Part shown: piece after piece, positions 9,994 to 20,264 of the stretch | Position numbering within the stretch: the first letter of the stretch is position 1 | How the letters are laid out: the number at the start of each line of letters is the position of its first letter | DNA from: Macrotis lagotis | Taxonomy: Eukaryota > Chordata > Mammalia > Peramelemorphia > Peramelidae | Direction of reading: 5' to 3' | NCBI RefSeq assembly: GCF_037893015.1 | Contig: NC_133665.1 | Span: 102,019,937 to 102,083,936 of the forward strand | DNA: 64,000 bases | The notes under the pieces: model-generated | What the model saw: the letters and a program-made list of their open reading frames with translations, nothing else | Told to the model about the DNA's origin: nothing | Database searches by the model: none | Program-made: the position numbers and the translations under genes

Positions 9994-10516
9994 TGTCATA
10001 AATGAAAGAAAAACCTGCTAGAGTGAGAGAAAATTGTAGATTTTATTCACAAATCCTGCAGGATATGGGTACCTTACCTAGTATGAGGCATGAGGTAACA
10101 TTAGAACATTGGGTAATTTATAGTCTTCAGAAACTCTTTCCCCTCCCTCTTGGATTTTCATAGGCTCTCAGTTACAGTCTAAGAGGTCCACCCATCCCAT
10201 AAAATGTCCCTAATATGATTCCCCCCATCACACGACACATGATAGGCTGAGGAACCCTGATTGTCACAGAGGGTATGTGGGATGCTATTCAATTACCTAA
10301 TTGCACAAACTCAGTTGCATTAGATCAAGCTCTCCAGGTTACTCTTGACCAGTTGAGAACTGGGTTCTTCTAATCTTGGGTTTGTCATCTCTGGAATGGG
10401 ATTAGGAAAACTCTTCCAGTTTTGTGATTGGCTGGGGCCATTCCCCCTTTGTAATGGATTCCCTAGGGACCCCACACACACCCTGTGAAGACCAACAACG
10501 CCCTACATTCCTCACA
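9994..10516 (-). repeat. Retroviral LTR (3' LTR of the truncated ERV)
   Basis: On the minus strand the LTR begins TGTGAGGAATGTAGGGC at 10516. It is immediately preceded by a purine tract (10535 to 10517, AAAAAGAAAAGAGGAGAGT) that fits a polypurine tract. A TATA-like TATAAATTA lies at 10122-10114 and an AATAAA signal at 10047-10042, giving a short R region. The end near 9994 reads ...GACA. Length about 523 bp. The exact 3' end is uncertain by 2 bp (9992 or 9994). Confidence 0.75.
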
Positions 10517-10536
10517 ACTCTCCTCTTTTCTTTTTA

Positions 10537-12460
10537 ATAACAACTTGGTCTTCACACTTCACCAGCAGTGTCTTCCTCAAATTAATTCACAATCCTTATC
10601 CTCCATAAGGCTATTGACTTTTTCTATCAATATTTTTACCTCTTCATTACTAGAGCTGTAAACCCATCCTGATTTGCACATAGAATTTTGTACTGTTTAA
10701 GTTATTAACTAGATCATATGTGGGAGACACACATGGCTAACAGATTTGTCCCACTTAGGATCAATAGTAAGATACCCAGGGTGGCTAGGTGGCATAGTGG
10801 ATAGAGCACCAGCCCTGGAGTCAAGAGTACCTGAGTTCAAATCCGGTCTCAGACACTTAATAATTACCTAGTTGTGTGGCCTTGGGCAAACCACTTAACT
10901 CCATTGCCTTACAAAAAAAAAAAACTAAAAAAATAGTAAGATACCCAGCAACAATCTCCACCATGAACCAGTAAGCCAATTCATCCAAGAGATATTAAAT
11001 GGACTTGTCCAGGTTTGGATTGGAACATGTGCCATTTTTCTGATATCCCTGGTTATCTCCTTTACCACCTGCCCATTGTCATCTATCTTTAGACAACAGC
11101 TTGATAAGTTCAGTTTACCATAGACTCCTTCAGCCAATCTATGTTGAATAATCACCTCTCTTGTTAGCATGGCTTGGTCAGCCAGCAAGTCGAGGCCCTA
11201 GCTGTCTAACTGGCAATTTTTCCACTACAGCTTAGAATCTAATCAGGATATAAATTGGGGTTCTATAGCCCCAGCACCCATCTTGTGCCCAGAGAGTAGG
11301 CCCTTAAGTTTAGATAACAACTCTCTGATCAACCTTATATAGCAACTCCCTGACCAACTCTTTGAACAACTGGGTGAGTGTAGGCAATAGTCCTACAAAT
11401 CCAATAATGTCCCTCTAGTGCTAGTTGGTCTTCCAGAAATATCGTTTCTTGGGTTTTCAACAAATGGATAATACTATTCATCCTTACTTTTGAGGGGCAC
11501 TCCTAAATAGACTATATAATCATCATGATAATAGATACATTTCCAAAGTTGCTGTACCTCCTTCCACTGGCAAGTTTTTATATCACTGTCCTTAGAAAGG
11601 TCTTCCTTGCTCCAAAATTGATCAAAATAAATTCCTGATTTTGTGCCATTTGACCATCCCCAAGACTAGCTAATACACCTAGTCATGTTCCTTAAATTAT
11701 ATTTCTTGCAAATGGCCATTTCAGCACTTTCCTTGCAAGTTCACACTAACTCATAATCACAGTTTCCCTTAACAAGTCCCCCAGTTTGCGCATCTTTACA
11801 AGGGATCGGGTACCATCCTTACATCGCACATGAGTCTTAGTCCACCTGTCCTTGTAAATTGTACAGTTGAGAGTATGTGTACCCTGCTTCCAGACGTAAG
11901 TCCACAGACATTTGCTACTCCCCAAGAAATTACCCTGTCCAGGTTGGTGTAAACAGTAATCACCCTGAAGTGACTCTGTGAAATGCCACTGATGCTTCTC
12001 TTCTCTAGACCAAAATCCTCTGCCATGATGTACCTCTGATTGGGAACTGAGAATCTAGGCTGGACTCAGGGGGACTGACACCCAAGGCCAGTTTTCAAGT
12101 TGTTGTGGAACACTGCAAATCCAACCCTTAGTCACACTGAAGGACTGGGCAATGACTTACTGTCAACTACATGTATTTATTTTCCTCTCCCTGGGGGCAG
12201 AAACAGGGGCTATATATACAGCAGTCACCAAGCCAGTGGGGACTAGGAAAAGGGGAGCCAACATAGTGATGTCCTTCAGCAAGAACCTTCCACCACTTCT
12301 AGTACCTTGTTTGCTATTCTCCTTGGGTAGGATACACAGACTCAGATGTGATATAACTCTGCCACATGAAATCTCAGTTTCAAAAATAAATTTTTTTTCA
12401 AAGCAAAGTGTCTCCTATTCCACCCCCACCCTTCTCCCTTCTAGGAGTACAATCTGAATA
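10537..12460 (-). pseudogene. Endogenous retrovirus env remnant (class I type)
   Basis: Envelope remains lie between the integrase end and the LTR. The clearest is the transmembrane-subunit part of the frame covering about 11,188-10,945, with a Cys-Cys pair, a following conserved hydrophilic stretch and a Trp-rich membrane-proximal segment. The first Cys of the usual CX6CC arrangement is not visible. A surface-subunit-like piece is at 12,026-11,796. Stops and frameshifts separate the pieces, and a SINE (10,780-10,931) interrupts the transmembrane region. No functional envelope could be made. Confidence 0.6.
10780..10931 (+). repeat. tRNA-headed SINE inserted in ERV env
   Basis: Near-consensus copy with a perfect 17-bp TSD, AATAGTAAGATACCCAG, at 10763-10779 and 10932-10948. 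It clearly post-dates the retroviral insertion. Confidence 0.97.
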
Positions 12461-12517
12461 TAAGGAAACAATTCCAAAATGCTTCCCAACAATGAGCCAG
12501 TACAGTTTCCCCAGGCC

Positions 12518-14283
12518 TTAGTGCTTCTTCCAAAGAAAAACAATCTTTAGGAGTTCTGAATTTTCATGAATCTTCCAGTCTTGGGGCTCCTCCACTGATC
12601 CTTTCACCTTGGTATAATGAGTCCAACTCTGTTCTGCTGTTCGTACAGCAGTCTCTGTAGTTAAAAGGATCAGGAACAGTCCATCCCAGCTTAGATGAAG
12701 TTTCAACTCTCTCCATGTCTTTATAAGCACCCAATCACCAGGCTTGAAAGGATATACTAGAAACTCCAATGGCGGAGTCTGAGCCAAAAGATCTCTACCC
12801 CAAAGATTTGTTAAGGAGGACAAAACTGCCAGAATATAATTTCTTAAAAAATTATCTTTGGTGGGGTGACTAAGTGGCACAGTGGATAGAGCATTGGCCC
12901 TGGAGTCAGGAGTACCTGAGTTCAAATCTGACCTCAGACACTTAATTATCTAGTTGTGTGGCCTTGGGCAAGCTGCTTAACCCCACTTGACTTGCAAAAA
13001 GCCTAAAAAAAAAATTATCTTTAGTTTCCAGAGTGGGGAATTCAGTTGTCCTTCCCATATAAGGTAACCCAAACAATATTTCATACAGGGACAATCCAAT
13101 ATCTTTTCTGGGGGCTGTTCTAACCCTCAAGAGAACAATTGGAAGACCCTGGGTCCAAGGTAACTTTATCTCAAGCCCCAACTTTGATGATTGATTTTTT
13201 AATGTTTGGTTCATCCTTTCTACCTTCCCAGATAAAGAAAGATGCCATGGAACATGAAATTCCCATTGTATACCCATGCAACTCATTATATTCTGCAAAA
13301 CCTTTGATGCAAAGTGGGTCCCATTGTCAGAGTCAATCCTTTCTACCAGCCTGAATCTAGGAATGATTTGCTCTAAGATGGCCTTACCGACCCCAAAGGT
13401 AGTAGCTGTACTTGAGGGATAAGCTTTTACCCACTATGACCAATAAATATTTTAACCTCCCAACTGGTGGCATCTCAGTATAATCCAGCTGGATACTCTG
13501 GAAGGGCTCAGACTGATCTCTCTCCCTCTGGGCATTGGTTTTCTCATCACTTTCTTGTTAACTCTTTGACATATTGAGCACCTTCCAGAAATTTGTTTAG
13601 CTAATGTGTATATTCCTATACATCCATAGGTCCTTAAGAATGCATCACACATAGCTTGGGTTCCCCATTGGCTTCCCTGATATAAGACTTCTAATATTTC
13701 TCTAGCTATTTCTTTATTTACTACCTTTCTTCCATCAGGGAAATCCACCACCTTCTTCTGTCTTAATAGCTCCAATCTTTGTTAACTCTTCCTCTTCCTT
13801 CTCACTGAATATTGGTATTGATTCTGGAGGTGGAACTTCTGGAATAAGAACCAACATCTTGGTCCCAATTTCCTCTAGTGAAGCCTGTTTTGCCTCCTCA
13901 TTGGCCAATCTATTCCCTATCACTTCAGGGAAGCTTCCTTTTTGGTGGCCCTCTATATGTACCACAGCAATCAATTCCCCATGAACCAACTTCTTTCACC
14001 TGCTATTAGTAAGTCCTTTCTCTTCCCAGATTTTTCCAAAGGTGTGCACTACTCCGAATGCATACTTGAAGTCAGTGTAGATGATCCCAGATTTTCCATC
14101 TAAAATCCTAAGACCTTGGTTCAAGGTGCACTATTTGTGCAGACCACTGTCTAGGGAGGGGTCCAGATTCTATCACATACCAGCCTTCCCCCATCTATAA
14201 TAGCATACCCATTTTGGCATTTTCCCTCTACCACTCTGGAGGACCCATCAGTAAACACCCTTCTTACAGTTTCCCTTAAATTT
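12518..14283 (-). pseudogene. Endogenous retrovirus pol remnant: RNase H and integrase
   Basis: Read on the minus strand, 14,260-13,740 holds RNase H: an FTDGS-type motif near 14,250, a later YTD-type motif, then a histidine-containing GHQKG stretch. The integrase N-terminal zinc domain follows (about 13,690-13,530). Its Cys-x2-Cys pair is visible, while the two zinc histidine positions read as Tyr and Gln. The catalytic-core end comes next (13,298-13,050, with a GKVERMNQ-type block carrying the active-site Glu), and then the C-terminal domain with a KPGDWVLIK-type motif (12,760-12,620). Several frames are used, so it is dead. Motif style fits class I (gammaretrovirus-like). Upstream gag, protease and most RT are absent. 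Confidence 0.85.
12860..13008 (+). repeat. tRNA-headed SINE inserted in ERV integrase
   Basis: Copy with TSD AAAAATTATCTTT directly before (12846-12859 region) and after (about 13010-13022). It splits the integrase between its catalytic core and C-terminal domain, and lacks a few bases of the ATAATTACCTAGC tail. Confidence 0.95.
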
Positions 14284-14299
14284 GGTTGCACTTTGCACT

Positions 14300-14470
14300 T
14301 TCATTCCTCACACTAAGTGCCTTCCCTTTCAACTTCCTTTTGTGTTTTGTCTTCCCCATTAGATTGTAAGCTCTTTGAGAACAGGAACCCTCTTTGTTTT
14401 TATTTGTAACCTCAGCATATATCCTGGTATATAGTAGGTACTTAATAAATATTTATTGACTGATTAGTCT
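14300..14470 (+). repeat. L2 LINE 3' end
   Basis: CCATTAGATTGTAAGCTCTTTGAGAACAGGAACC followed by TATAGTAGGTACTTAATAAATATTTATTGACTGA is the classic L2-type terminus. It abuts the truncated edge of the retrovirus. Confidence 0.8.
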
Positions 14471-15280
14471 CTCTTGCTTGAGATCTAGAAATGAACTCAT
14501 TTAAAGATGATAATATATGCTGTTAGTGCTACCACTGACATCCTATTGGAGTTTGATGTTGAGACAGAATGAAACACCCTTAAGTGACTGAACCTGTAAC
14601 TTGGGGGGGGTTGTGTCTATTTGTATAAGATTCTCCTCATCTAGTGGAAAATGATTTCTCAATTTCTTAGTCTTCCTGAGGGGCTGATTTGATGAGAGCT
14701 TTGGAAAGAAGAGATTCCTCACTCTTCTGGTTTCCATCTTTAAGAGAGGAACCATAAGTTTCTAGATTCTCTTCAGGAAAAGGTCTCTAGAATGCAAGGA
14801 AGACTCCAGGAAGAAGCAGACATGTAAGGATCTCCCTTCTTCCCAAATTCATCAATCCCATCCCTCACACAGGGAGGGTTATCTAGTAATCATTCTCCCC
14901 TCCTGCAGGGCAACCTCCTGCAGTGAAGAAAGTCTTCTGCAAATGGATTTGAGCTTAGATTATAGACAACAAAAGGAGATTTACTTAGCTTGAATATACA
15001 AAGACATTGTGGCCCAGCTTCTAAGGATGAGGTCCATCTCAATTTCCACATGTAAAAGAGTCTGATTAGTAGGGCTGGGTAGGATGAGTATCAGGGTCTT
15101 CAAATATCCCCCTACTTAGATGGACCTGAATTCCATACATTTTATAAGTGACCATATTTGAGTCAAACTCCACCAAAAATGTCAGTCAAAGTTGCCTCTT
15201 AGGGAAAATCAATCCATATCTCTGAGGTGTGGTTCTAACCCTGATTGGGGAAATGCAAGCAACCTAGTAGAATATTTGTC
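14471..15280. other. Intergenic, no recognised element
   Basis: No coding or repeat signal recognised. A G8 run lies at about 14,604-14,611. Confidence 0.5.
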
Positions 15281-15379
15281 CTACTGGAATCAAAAGGACC
15301 TGAGTTCAAATCCTGCCTTAATACTTAGCTGTGTGACCTTGGGCAAGTCACTTAATCTCAATGCCTTGCCAAAAAAAAA
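15281..15379 (+). repeat. tRNA-headed SINE, 5' truncated
   Basis: Starts at CTACTGGAATCAAAAGGACC, has the GAGTTCAAATCC B box and ends in an A-tract. TSD GAATATTTGTC before and GAATATTAGTC after. Confidence 0.85.
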
Positions 15380-15427
15380 AGAATATTAGTCTTATTACAC
15401 AAACAATTTCATATATGGGGGGGAGGG

Positions 15428-15658
15428 AACAAGCATTTAATTAAGCACCTGCTATGTTCTAAACACTTTACAAATATCTCATTTGATCCCCAAAATAACC
15501 CTAGGAAAGAGACACTATTGTTAAAGTTATTTTACAGATGAGGAAACTGAGGCAGACAAGTTAAGCAGGTTGATCAGAAACACGTAGAAAATAAGTGTCT
15601 GAGGCTGGATTTGAATGCAGGTCTTCCTGACTTTCTAGCCACCCAGTTACCAGATAAT
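15428..15658 (-). repeat. CORE-SINE, MAR-type, near full length
   Basis: AAGCACCTGCTATGTTCTAAACACTTTACAAATATCTCATTTGATCC, then TTTTACAGATGAGGAAACTGAGGCAGACAAG, then GGATTTGAATGCAGGTCTTCCTGAC, all in antisense order. Confidence 0.8.
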
Positions 15659-15781
15659 TTAAGAATAAAACCCTTAACTTAACCTTAACATTCTAAGTTG
15701 CATCACCTCCAGCATGGAATACTGAGTAGATAATAACTGATTCTTCAGTACCACAAATTTGTGTGACCTCCAGCACAAATC

Positions 15782-15916
15782 TCTCTATATATCTATATGT
15801 ATATAGATAGATATAGATGACCTAGTTCCTGTTTTCTTATCCTTTAGTACCTTATCTTTTCTTTCGTTCCTTCTTTCTTTCTCTTTCCTTCCTTCCTTCT
15901 TTCTTTTCTTTCTTTT

Positions 15917-15958
<42 letters not shown>

Positions 15959-16017
15959 TTTCTTTCTTTCTTTCTTCCTTTCTTCCTTCCTTTCTTTCTT
16001 TCTTTCCTTCTGTTTTA
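15782..16017 (+). repeat. (TTTC)n / (TTCC)n microsatellite
   Basis: A short TATA/TAGA-type run (15,782-15,820) is followed by a long polypyrimidine tetranucleotide array (15,855-16,013). The long Lys/Glu/Arg frame on the minus strand is only a translation of this repeat. Confidence 0.97.
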
Positions 16018-16648
16018 TGTCAGTACTTCTCATAATTTTCTACTACTCTTTTCCATAAGATTTTACAAAACACTTTACATCCTAAAATGATGATCCACTT
16101 GGCTGCCATCTCTATCCATCTGGCAAGGAGATCAAGTGTTTGCTGATCAAGGCAGTTTCTAAGCAGTTTCTGTCTCTTATGTTTGGGCAATTGATTTATT
16201 TTGAATACACACATACACCAACTCTTTCTCAGAAGTGTTGTAAGAAAAGTTTAACTGTAAAGCCCCAAACAAAAGTAAATTATTAGTATTGTCCTGTTAG
16301 ATTAAGCCTCTATAAACATCCTCTTTACAGTGGTGACAGTGACCTTAAGCTGTCAAATGCTATGGCAGTAGAATCCAAGATAAGAAAACTTTAAGTCCAG
16401 GACAAGAGACAAAATCTAATATAAATAACTCTTATTTCCTGGAGAATCAGTCTGGTTCAGTGAAGAGAGTTCTTCCCCAGGTTGACTGCAAAGAGATAAA
16501 ATTGTTCAGCCATAGTAACTATCAAAGACCCTCTCTTAGTCAAAGTACTGTCCACTACCATAAAGCAATGAGTAACCATGTCTATGAAATCCCATAGGCC
16601 TGAAAACTCAGACAAGCAGTGGTATCTATAGCATGTAATAGCTACCTT
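16018..16648. other. Intergenic, no recognised element
   Basis: No recognised repeat or coding signal. Confidence 0.5.
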
Positions 16649-16649
16649 T

Positions 16650-16793
16650 TTTTTTTTTGGTGAGGCAATCAGGGTGAAGTGATTTGCTCAGGGTCACACA
16701 GATAGTAAGTGTCAAATGTCTGAGGCAGAATTTGAACTCAGGTCCTCTTGACTCTAGGACTGGTACTACATCCACAGTGCCACCTAGTTCCTC
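16650..16793 (-). repeat. tRNA-headed SINE, older subfamily
   Basis: Antisense copy TTGGTGAGGCAATCAGGGTGAAGTGATTTGCTCAGGGTCACACAG...CAGTGCCACCTAGTTCC with the older AGTAAGTGTCAAATGTCTGAGG type of tail. It supplies the target site of the half-L1. Confidence 0.8.
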
Positions 16794-16984
16794 CAATATC
16801 TACTTTCTTTTTTTTCTTTCTTTATTTTATTTTATTTTTTTATTCTCATTTTGTACAAATTTTTTTACATTAATAAAATATTCTTAAGAGTAAATGAAAT
16901 ACCCCTCCCCCCATGAATATAGACTTGCTTGAGCAATAAAGTAAAGGGGAGAGAAAAAAAATTAAAATAAAAAAAATAGTAAAA

Positions 16985-17115
16985 AATGGCCAGGTGGCTC
17001 AATGGACAAAGCAACAGCCCTGGAGCCACGAGCACCCGAGCCCACATCCAGCCCCATAGACCCAACAATCACCCAGCTGACATGCAAGCCACCCCAACCC
17101 CACTGCCCTGCGTAA
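16985..17115 (+). repeat. SINE-derived module 1 inside the half-L1 3' part
   Basis: Head GGCCAGGTGGCTCAATGGACAAAGC, a B-box equivalent GAGCCCACATCC and an end CCCCACTGCCCTGCG align with the common SINE. Most differences are T to C on this strand. The flanking AAAATAGTAA words on both sides may be a residual TSD. Confidence 0.7.
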
Positions 17116-17161
17116 ACCAAAAAAAAAGACCTAAAATAAAATAAAATAGTAATAATAGTAG

Positions 17162-17298
17162 GGATGGCTGGGTGGCAGAGCATTGGCCCTTGAGCCAGGA
17201 GCACCCGGGTCCAAATCTGGCCCCAGACACCCAAAGATCACCCTGCTATGTGGCCCCAGGCAGGCCACCCAGCTCCATTTGCCCTGCACCCTCCATCA
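17162..17298 (+). repeat. SINE-derived module 2 inside the half-L1 3' part
   Basis: GGCTGGGTGGCAGAGCATTGG, GGGTCCAAATCTGGCCCCAGACACCC and CATTTGCCCTGC align with the common SINE, with an 8-base gap in the A-box region and mostly T-to-C changes. It lies about 45 bp from module 1, in the same orientation. Confidence 0.7.
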
Positions 17299-17505
17299 AA
17301 TAATAATAATAAAAAAAATGCTTCAGTCTTTGTTCCAACACCAATCCCTTTGTCATGCATGGGTCACATTCTTTATGATAAGTCCATCACAAAAGTTACT
17401 TCCATATTTTTCCAATGTTGCCATTGCTGATTGCAACTCCCTCCTTTCTTATTTCTCCACTACCATGTACTATATTTTCTCTCTCCTTACACTCTGACTC
17501 TGCTG

Positions 17506-17645
17506 TAGGGTAGCTGAGTGGCACAGCAGACAGATCCCTGGTCCTGGGGCCAAGAGGCCCTGAGCCCCTATACCACCCCTTAGGCCCAGAATCCACCTGG
17601 CCCTATGGTCCTGGATAGGCCTTCCAATCCCAGCCCCTTGCAAGA
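17506..17645 (+). repeat. SINE-derived module 3 inside the half-L1 3' part
   Basis: GGGTAGCTGAGTGGCACAGCAGACAGA, GGTCCTGGGGCCAAGAGG, CCCTGAGCCCC and CCCCTTGCAAGAAATAAAA align with the common SINE. It is the most diverged of the three modules. Confidence 0.6.
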
Positions 17646-18064
17646 AATAAAAAAAGAAAATGTGTTATATCTGACCACTCTCCCCCCCATGGTCCATCCT
17701 CTTCTCCTTTATTCACATCCCCACCCCTTCCCCCTGCTCCCCCCTCCTTCTTACTCCAGATGTCTATACCCCATTGAGTATATATGCTGTTTCCTCTCCT
17801 AGCCACCTCTGATGAGAGCAAAGGTTCCCTCATTCCCCCTTGCCTCTCCCCTTCCATATTATTGCAATAGCTCATTGTAATAAAGAAAAATCTTATTATA
17901 TGAAATATCTTGGCCTATTCCCCCTCTCCTTTTTTTTTCTCCCATTCCATTTCCCTTTTTTTCTATTGACTCCATTTTTACACCATATTTTATCTTCGAA
18001 TTCAGCTTTCTCCTGTGCTTCAACTATAAAAGCTCCCTCTACCTGCTCTGTTAACTGAGATGGT

Positions 18065-19231
18065 TCATATGAATATTATCAGTGTCATTTTTCTATGCAG
18101 GAATACGTGAAGTTCATCATCATTAAGTCCCTCATATTTCCCCCCCTCCTCCAATCTCCATGCTTCACCTGAGTCCTGTATCTGAAGATCAAACCTTCTG
18201 TTCAGCTCTGGCCATTCCAAAAGGAACATTTGAAATTCCCCTGGTTCATTGAAAGTCCATCTTTTTCCCTGGAAGAGGACATTCAGTCTTGCTGGGTAGT
18301 TCATTCTTGGTTGCATTCGAAGCTCTTTTGCCTTCCAGTATATTATATTCCAAGCCCTATGAGCTTCCAATGTAGTTGCTGCTAAGTCCTGTGTGATCTT
18401 GACTGCCGCTCCACAGTATTTGAACTGTGTCCTTCTGGCTGCTTGTAATATTTTTTCTTTGACTTGGGAGTTCTGGAACTTGGCTATAATATTCCTAGGG
18501 TTTGGTTTTTTGGGATCTCTTTCTTGGGGGGATCGGTGGATTCTCTCCATTTCTATTTTGCCCTCAGGGCAATTTTCCTGTAGTAATTCTTTGAAAATGA
18601 TGTCAAGGCTCTTTTCCTGATCATGACTTTCAGATATTCCAATAATTTTTAAATTATCTTTCCTAAGTCTGTTTTCCATATCAGTTGTTTTTTCAATGAG
18701 ATATTTCACATTTTCTTCTAATTTTTAATTTTTTTGGTTTTGAAGTATTGATTCCTGATTTCTGGTAAATTCATCAATCTCCCTGAATTCTATTCTTTGT
18801 CTGAAGGATTTGTTCTCCTCTGAGAGTTTTCTTATCTCTTTTCCTATCTGGCCAGTTTTGCTTTTTAAAGCATTCTTCTCCTCAATAACTTTTTTTGAAC
18901 TGTTTTATCCATTTGATCTAAGCTGGTTTTTAGCATGCTATTTTCTTCAGCATTTTTTTTGGATTTCCTTGACTAAGCTGCTGACTTCATTTTCATGTTT
19001 TTCCTGCATCTCTCTCCTTTCTTTTCCCAGTTTTTCTTCTAACTCCCTCATTTGATTTTCAAAGTCTTTTTTGAGCTCTGTCATAGCCTGAGCCCAATTT
19101 CTGTTTTTCTTGGAGTCTTTAGATGCAGGAGCTTGTGCTTCCTCATCTTCAGACTGAATATTTTGATCTTTCTTGGGCTCATTTGCAAAATATTTCTAAA
19201 TGGTGTTCCTCTTTTTTCTCTGCTTGCTCAT
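18065..19231 (-). pseudogene. L1-type ORF1 of the half-L1
   Basis: L1 ORF1 protein is a trimeric RNA-binding chaperone of the retrotransposition particle. The ATG at 19,231 follows a GGAAA context, and the span is 389 codons. The N-terminus is basic and then acidic. A heptad-rich coiled coil follows (about codons 50-175), then the RRM-like block (DNLKIIGISE-type start near 18,660, NPRNIIAKF-type block near 18,480) and the C-terminal domain with an RMNYPARL-type block near 18,300. Breaks are a TAG at codon 12, homopolymer frameshifts at A-runs near 18,955 and 18,890, and an in-frame TAA near 18,724. The last 214 codons are open. Confidence 0.85.
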
Positions 19232-19980
19232 TTTCCCAGACTGGGCCTGGTTTTGGGGTGCTTCCTGAGCTTTTGGGACACTCCCACAAGGGTCTCAGTG
19301 TGTGAGGCTCTGTCCTCCCTTCTGGTCTATGAATGACCATATGTGCCCCCGTCTGCCACGGGGCTGAGGTGGGGGGGCCCTGCTGTTCTATGGGGGGGCC
19401 TAGACTGCAATCAGGATCTGAATGTGGTCAGAGCCCCAGAGTCCTGTTCCAGGGGCAGAGGACAGAAGAGCTCTGCAGTCTCTTTCTCTTCACTCCCCTC
19501 CCTCAGCTCAATGGGCTCATGCCCTGGAGGCTCCTGCTTATGGGCTCCACCTGCTTCTGTTTCCAGATCTGGGCTGCTGAAAGACCATGCTGCTCACTGT
19601 GTGCCCTGAGGGCTGGGCTCCACGTGCTCGCTCTGGCAGAGGTCCCCCGCTGTTCCCCCACTTTGTGCCTGGTGCTCCCCGGAGTGCAGCTCAGGAGACT
19701 CCCCCGCTGCTGTGAGCTGGGGCTCCCAGTGCCCTGGGGCTGTCTCCGGGAGGCTGAAATTCTTATGCTCTGATGGGTCACCCGTCTGGCAGGCCACCCC
19801 TCCAACCCTGGGGAGCAGAGCCTTTCTGCTCTTTTCCAGGTTACCTTGATTAGGGGAACTGCCTCTCTGAGTCCCTTTGTGGGTTCCGTCTCTCGAAAGT
19901 TTAGAGTCCTTAGTTTAGAAGTTTTATCAGAGAGCGCCTAAGACTCGATCCTTTCTTGTTGCCATCTTGCCTCCGCCCCC
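19232..19980 (-). promoter_or_regulatory. Internal 5' UTR promoter of the half-L1
   Basis: GC- and CpG-richer than its surroundings. The sense strand carries CAAGATGGC at about +12 to +20, a YY1-type motif. In human L1 a YY1 site in this same position is known to direct accurate start-site choice. Promoter activity here is inferred. Confidence 0.5.
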
Positions 19981-19994
19981 AATATCTACTTTCT

Positions 19995-20264
19995 AACTTC
20001 TCTCAGCAATTTCTTCATCTTTAAAATGGGCATAATATTTGCTGAGGGCACTTTGAAAAGTATATGGCTTTTTATGATTATTGGAACTTTGGCCTTTTGG
20101 GAGACCCTTTATCAGAGTAGTTATAACCAATTGACAATTCTGATCCAATGGAATAAATGTTAATGTTTCAACTCAGCAATTTATTTGAATAAATACCTAT
20201 AAAGCACAACTATATATAATACCCTATGTGAGTTGCTGAGACAAAGGGGAAAAAGGAAACCAAC
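19995..20264. other. Intergenic, no recognised element
   Basis: GGCCTTTTGGGAGACCCTTT (20,091 on) resembles the MITE terminus at 2,107-2,116 but lacks a partner, so it is not annotated as an element. Confidence 0.4.

Larger units (their letters stand above)
16809..19980 (-). mobile_element. ORF1-only LINE ('half-L1'), complete, with TSD
   Basis: A 3,172-bp insertion flanked by the 14-15-bp direct repeat (C)AATATCTACTTTCT at 16,794-16,808 and 19,980-19,994. On the minus strand it starts GGGGGCGGAGGCAAGATGGC, has a GC-rich 749-bp 5' UTR (19,980-19,232) and an L1-type ORF1 (19,231-18,065). It then has a 1,256-bp 3' part ending in an A-rich tail (read as T-rich at 16,809-16,850). No ORF2 endonuclease or reverse-transcriptase sequence is present between ORF1 and the tail. 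This is the layout of HAL1 elements, which were presumably mobilised by L1 enzymes in trans. Confidence 0.85.

Noticed and set aside
15785-16033. 82-codon minus frame of repeated Lys/Glu/Arg
   Set aside because: A direct translation of the (TTTC)n microsatellite.
19333-19805. Frames of 88-146 codons on both strands
   Set aside because: They lie in the GC-rich 5' UTR of the half-L1 and show no motif.
20091-20115. MITE-like terminus GGCCTTTTGGGAGACCC, and a reversed one near 23,925
   Set aside because: The two ends are 3.8 kb apart with unrelated sequence between, and neither has a local inverted partner.
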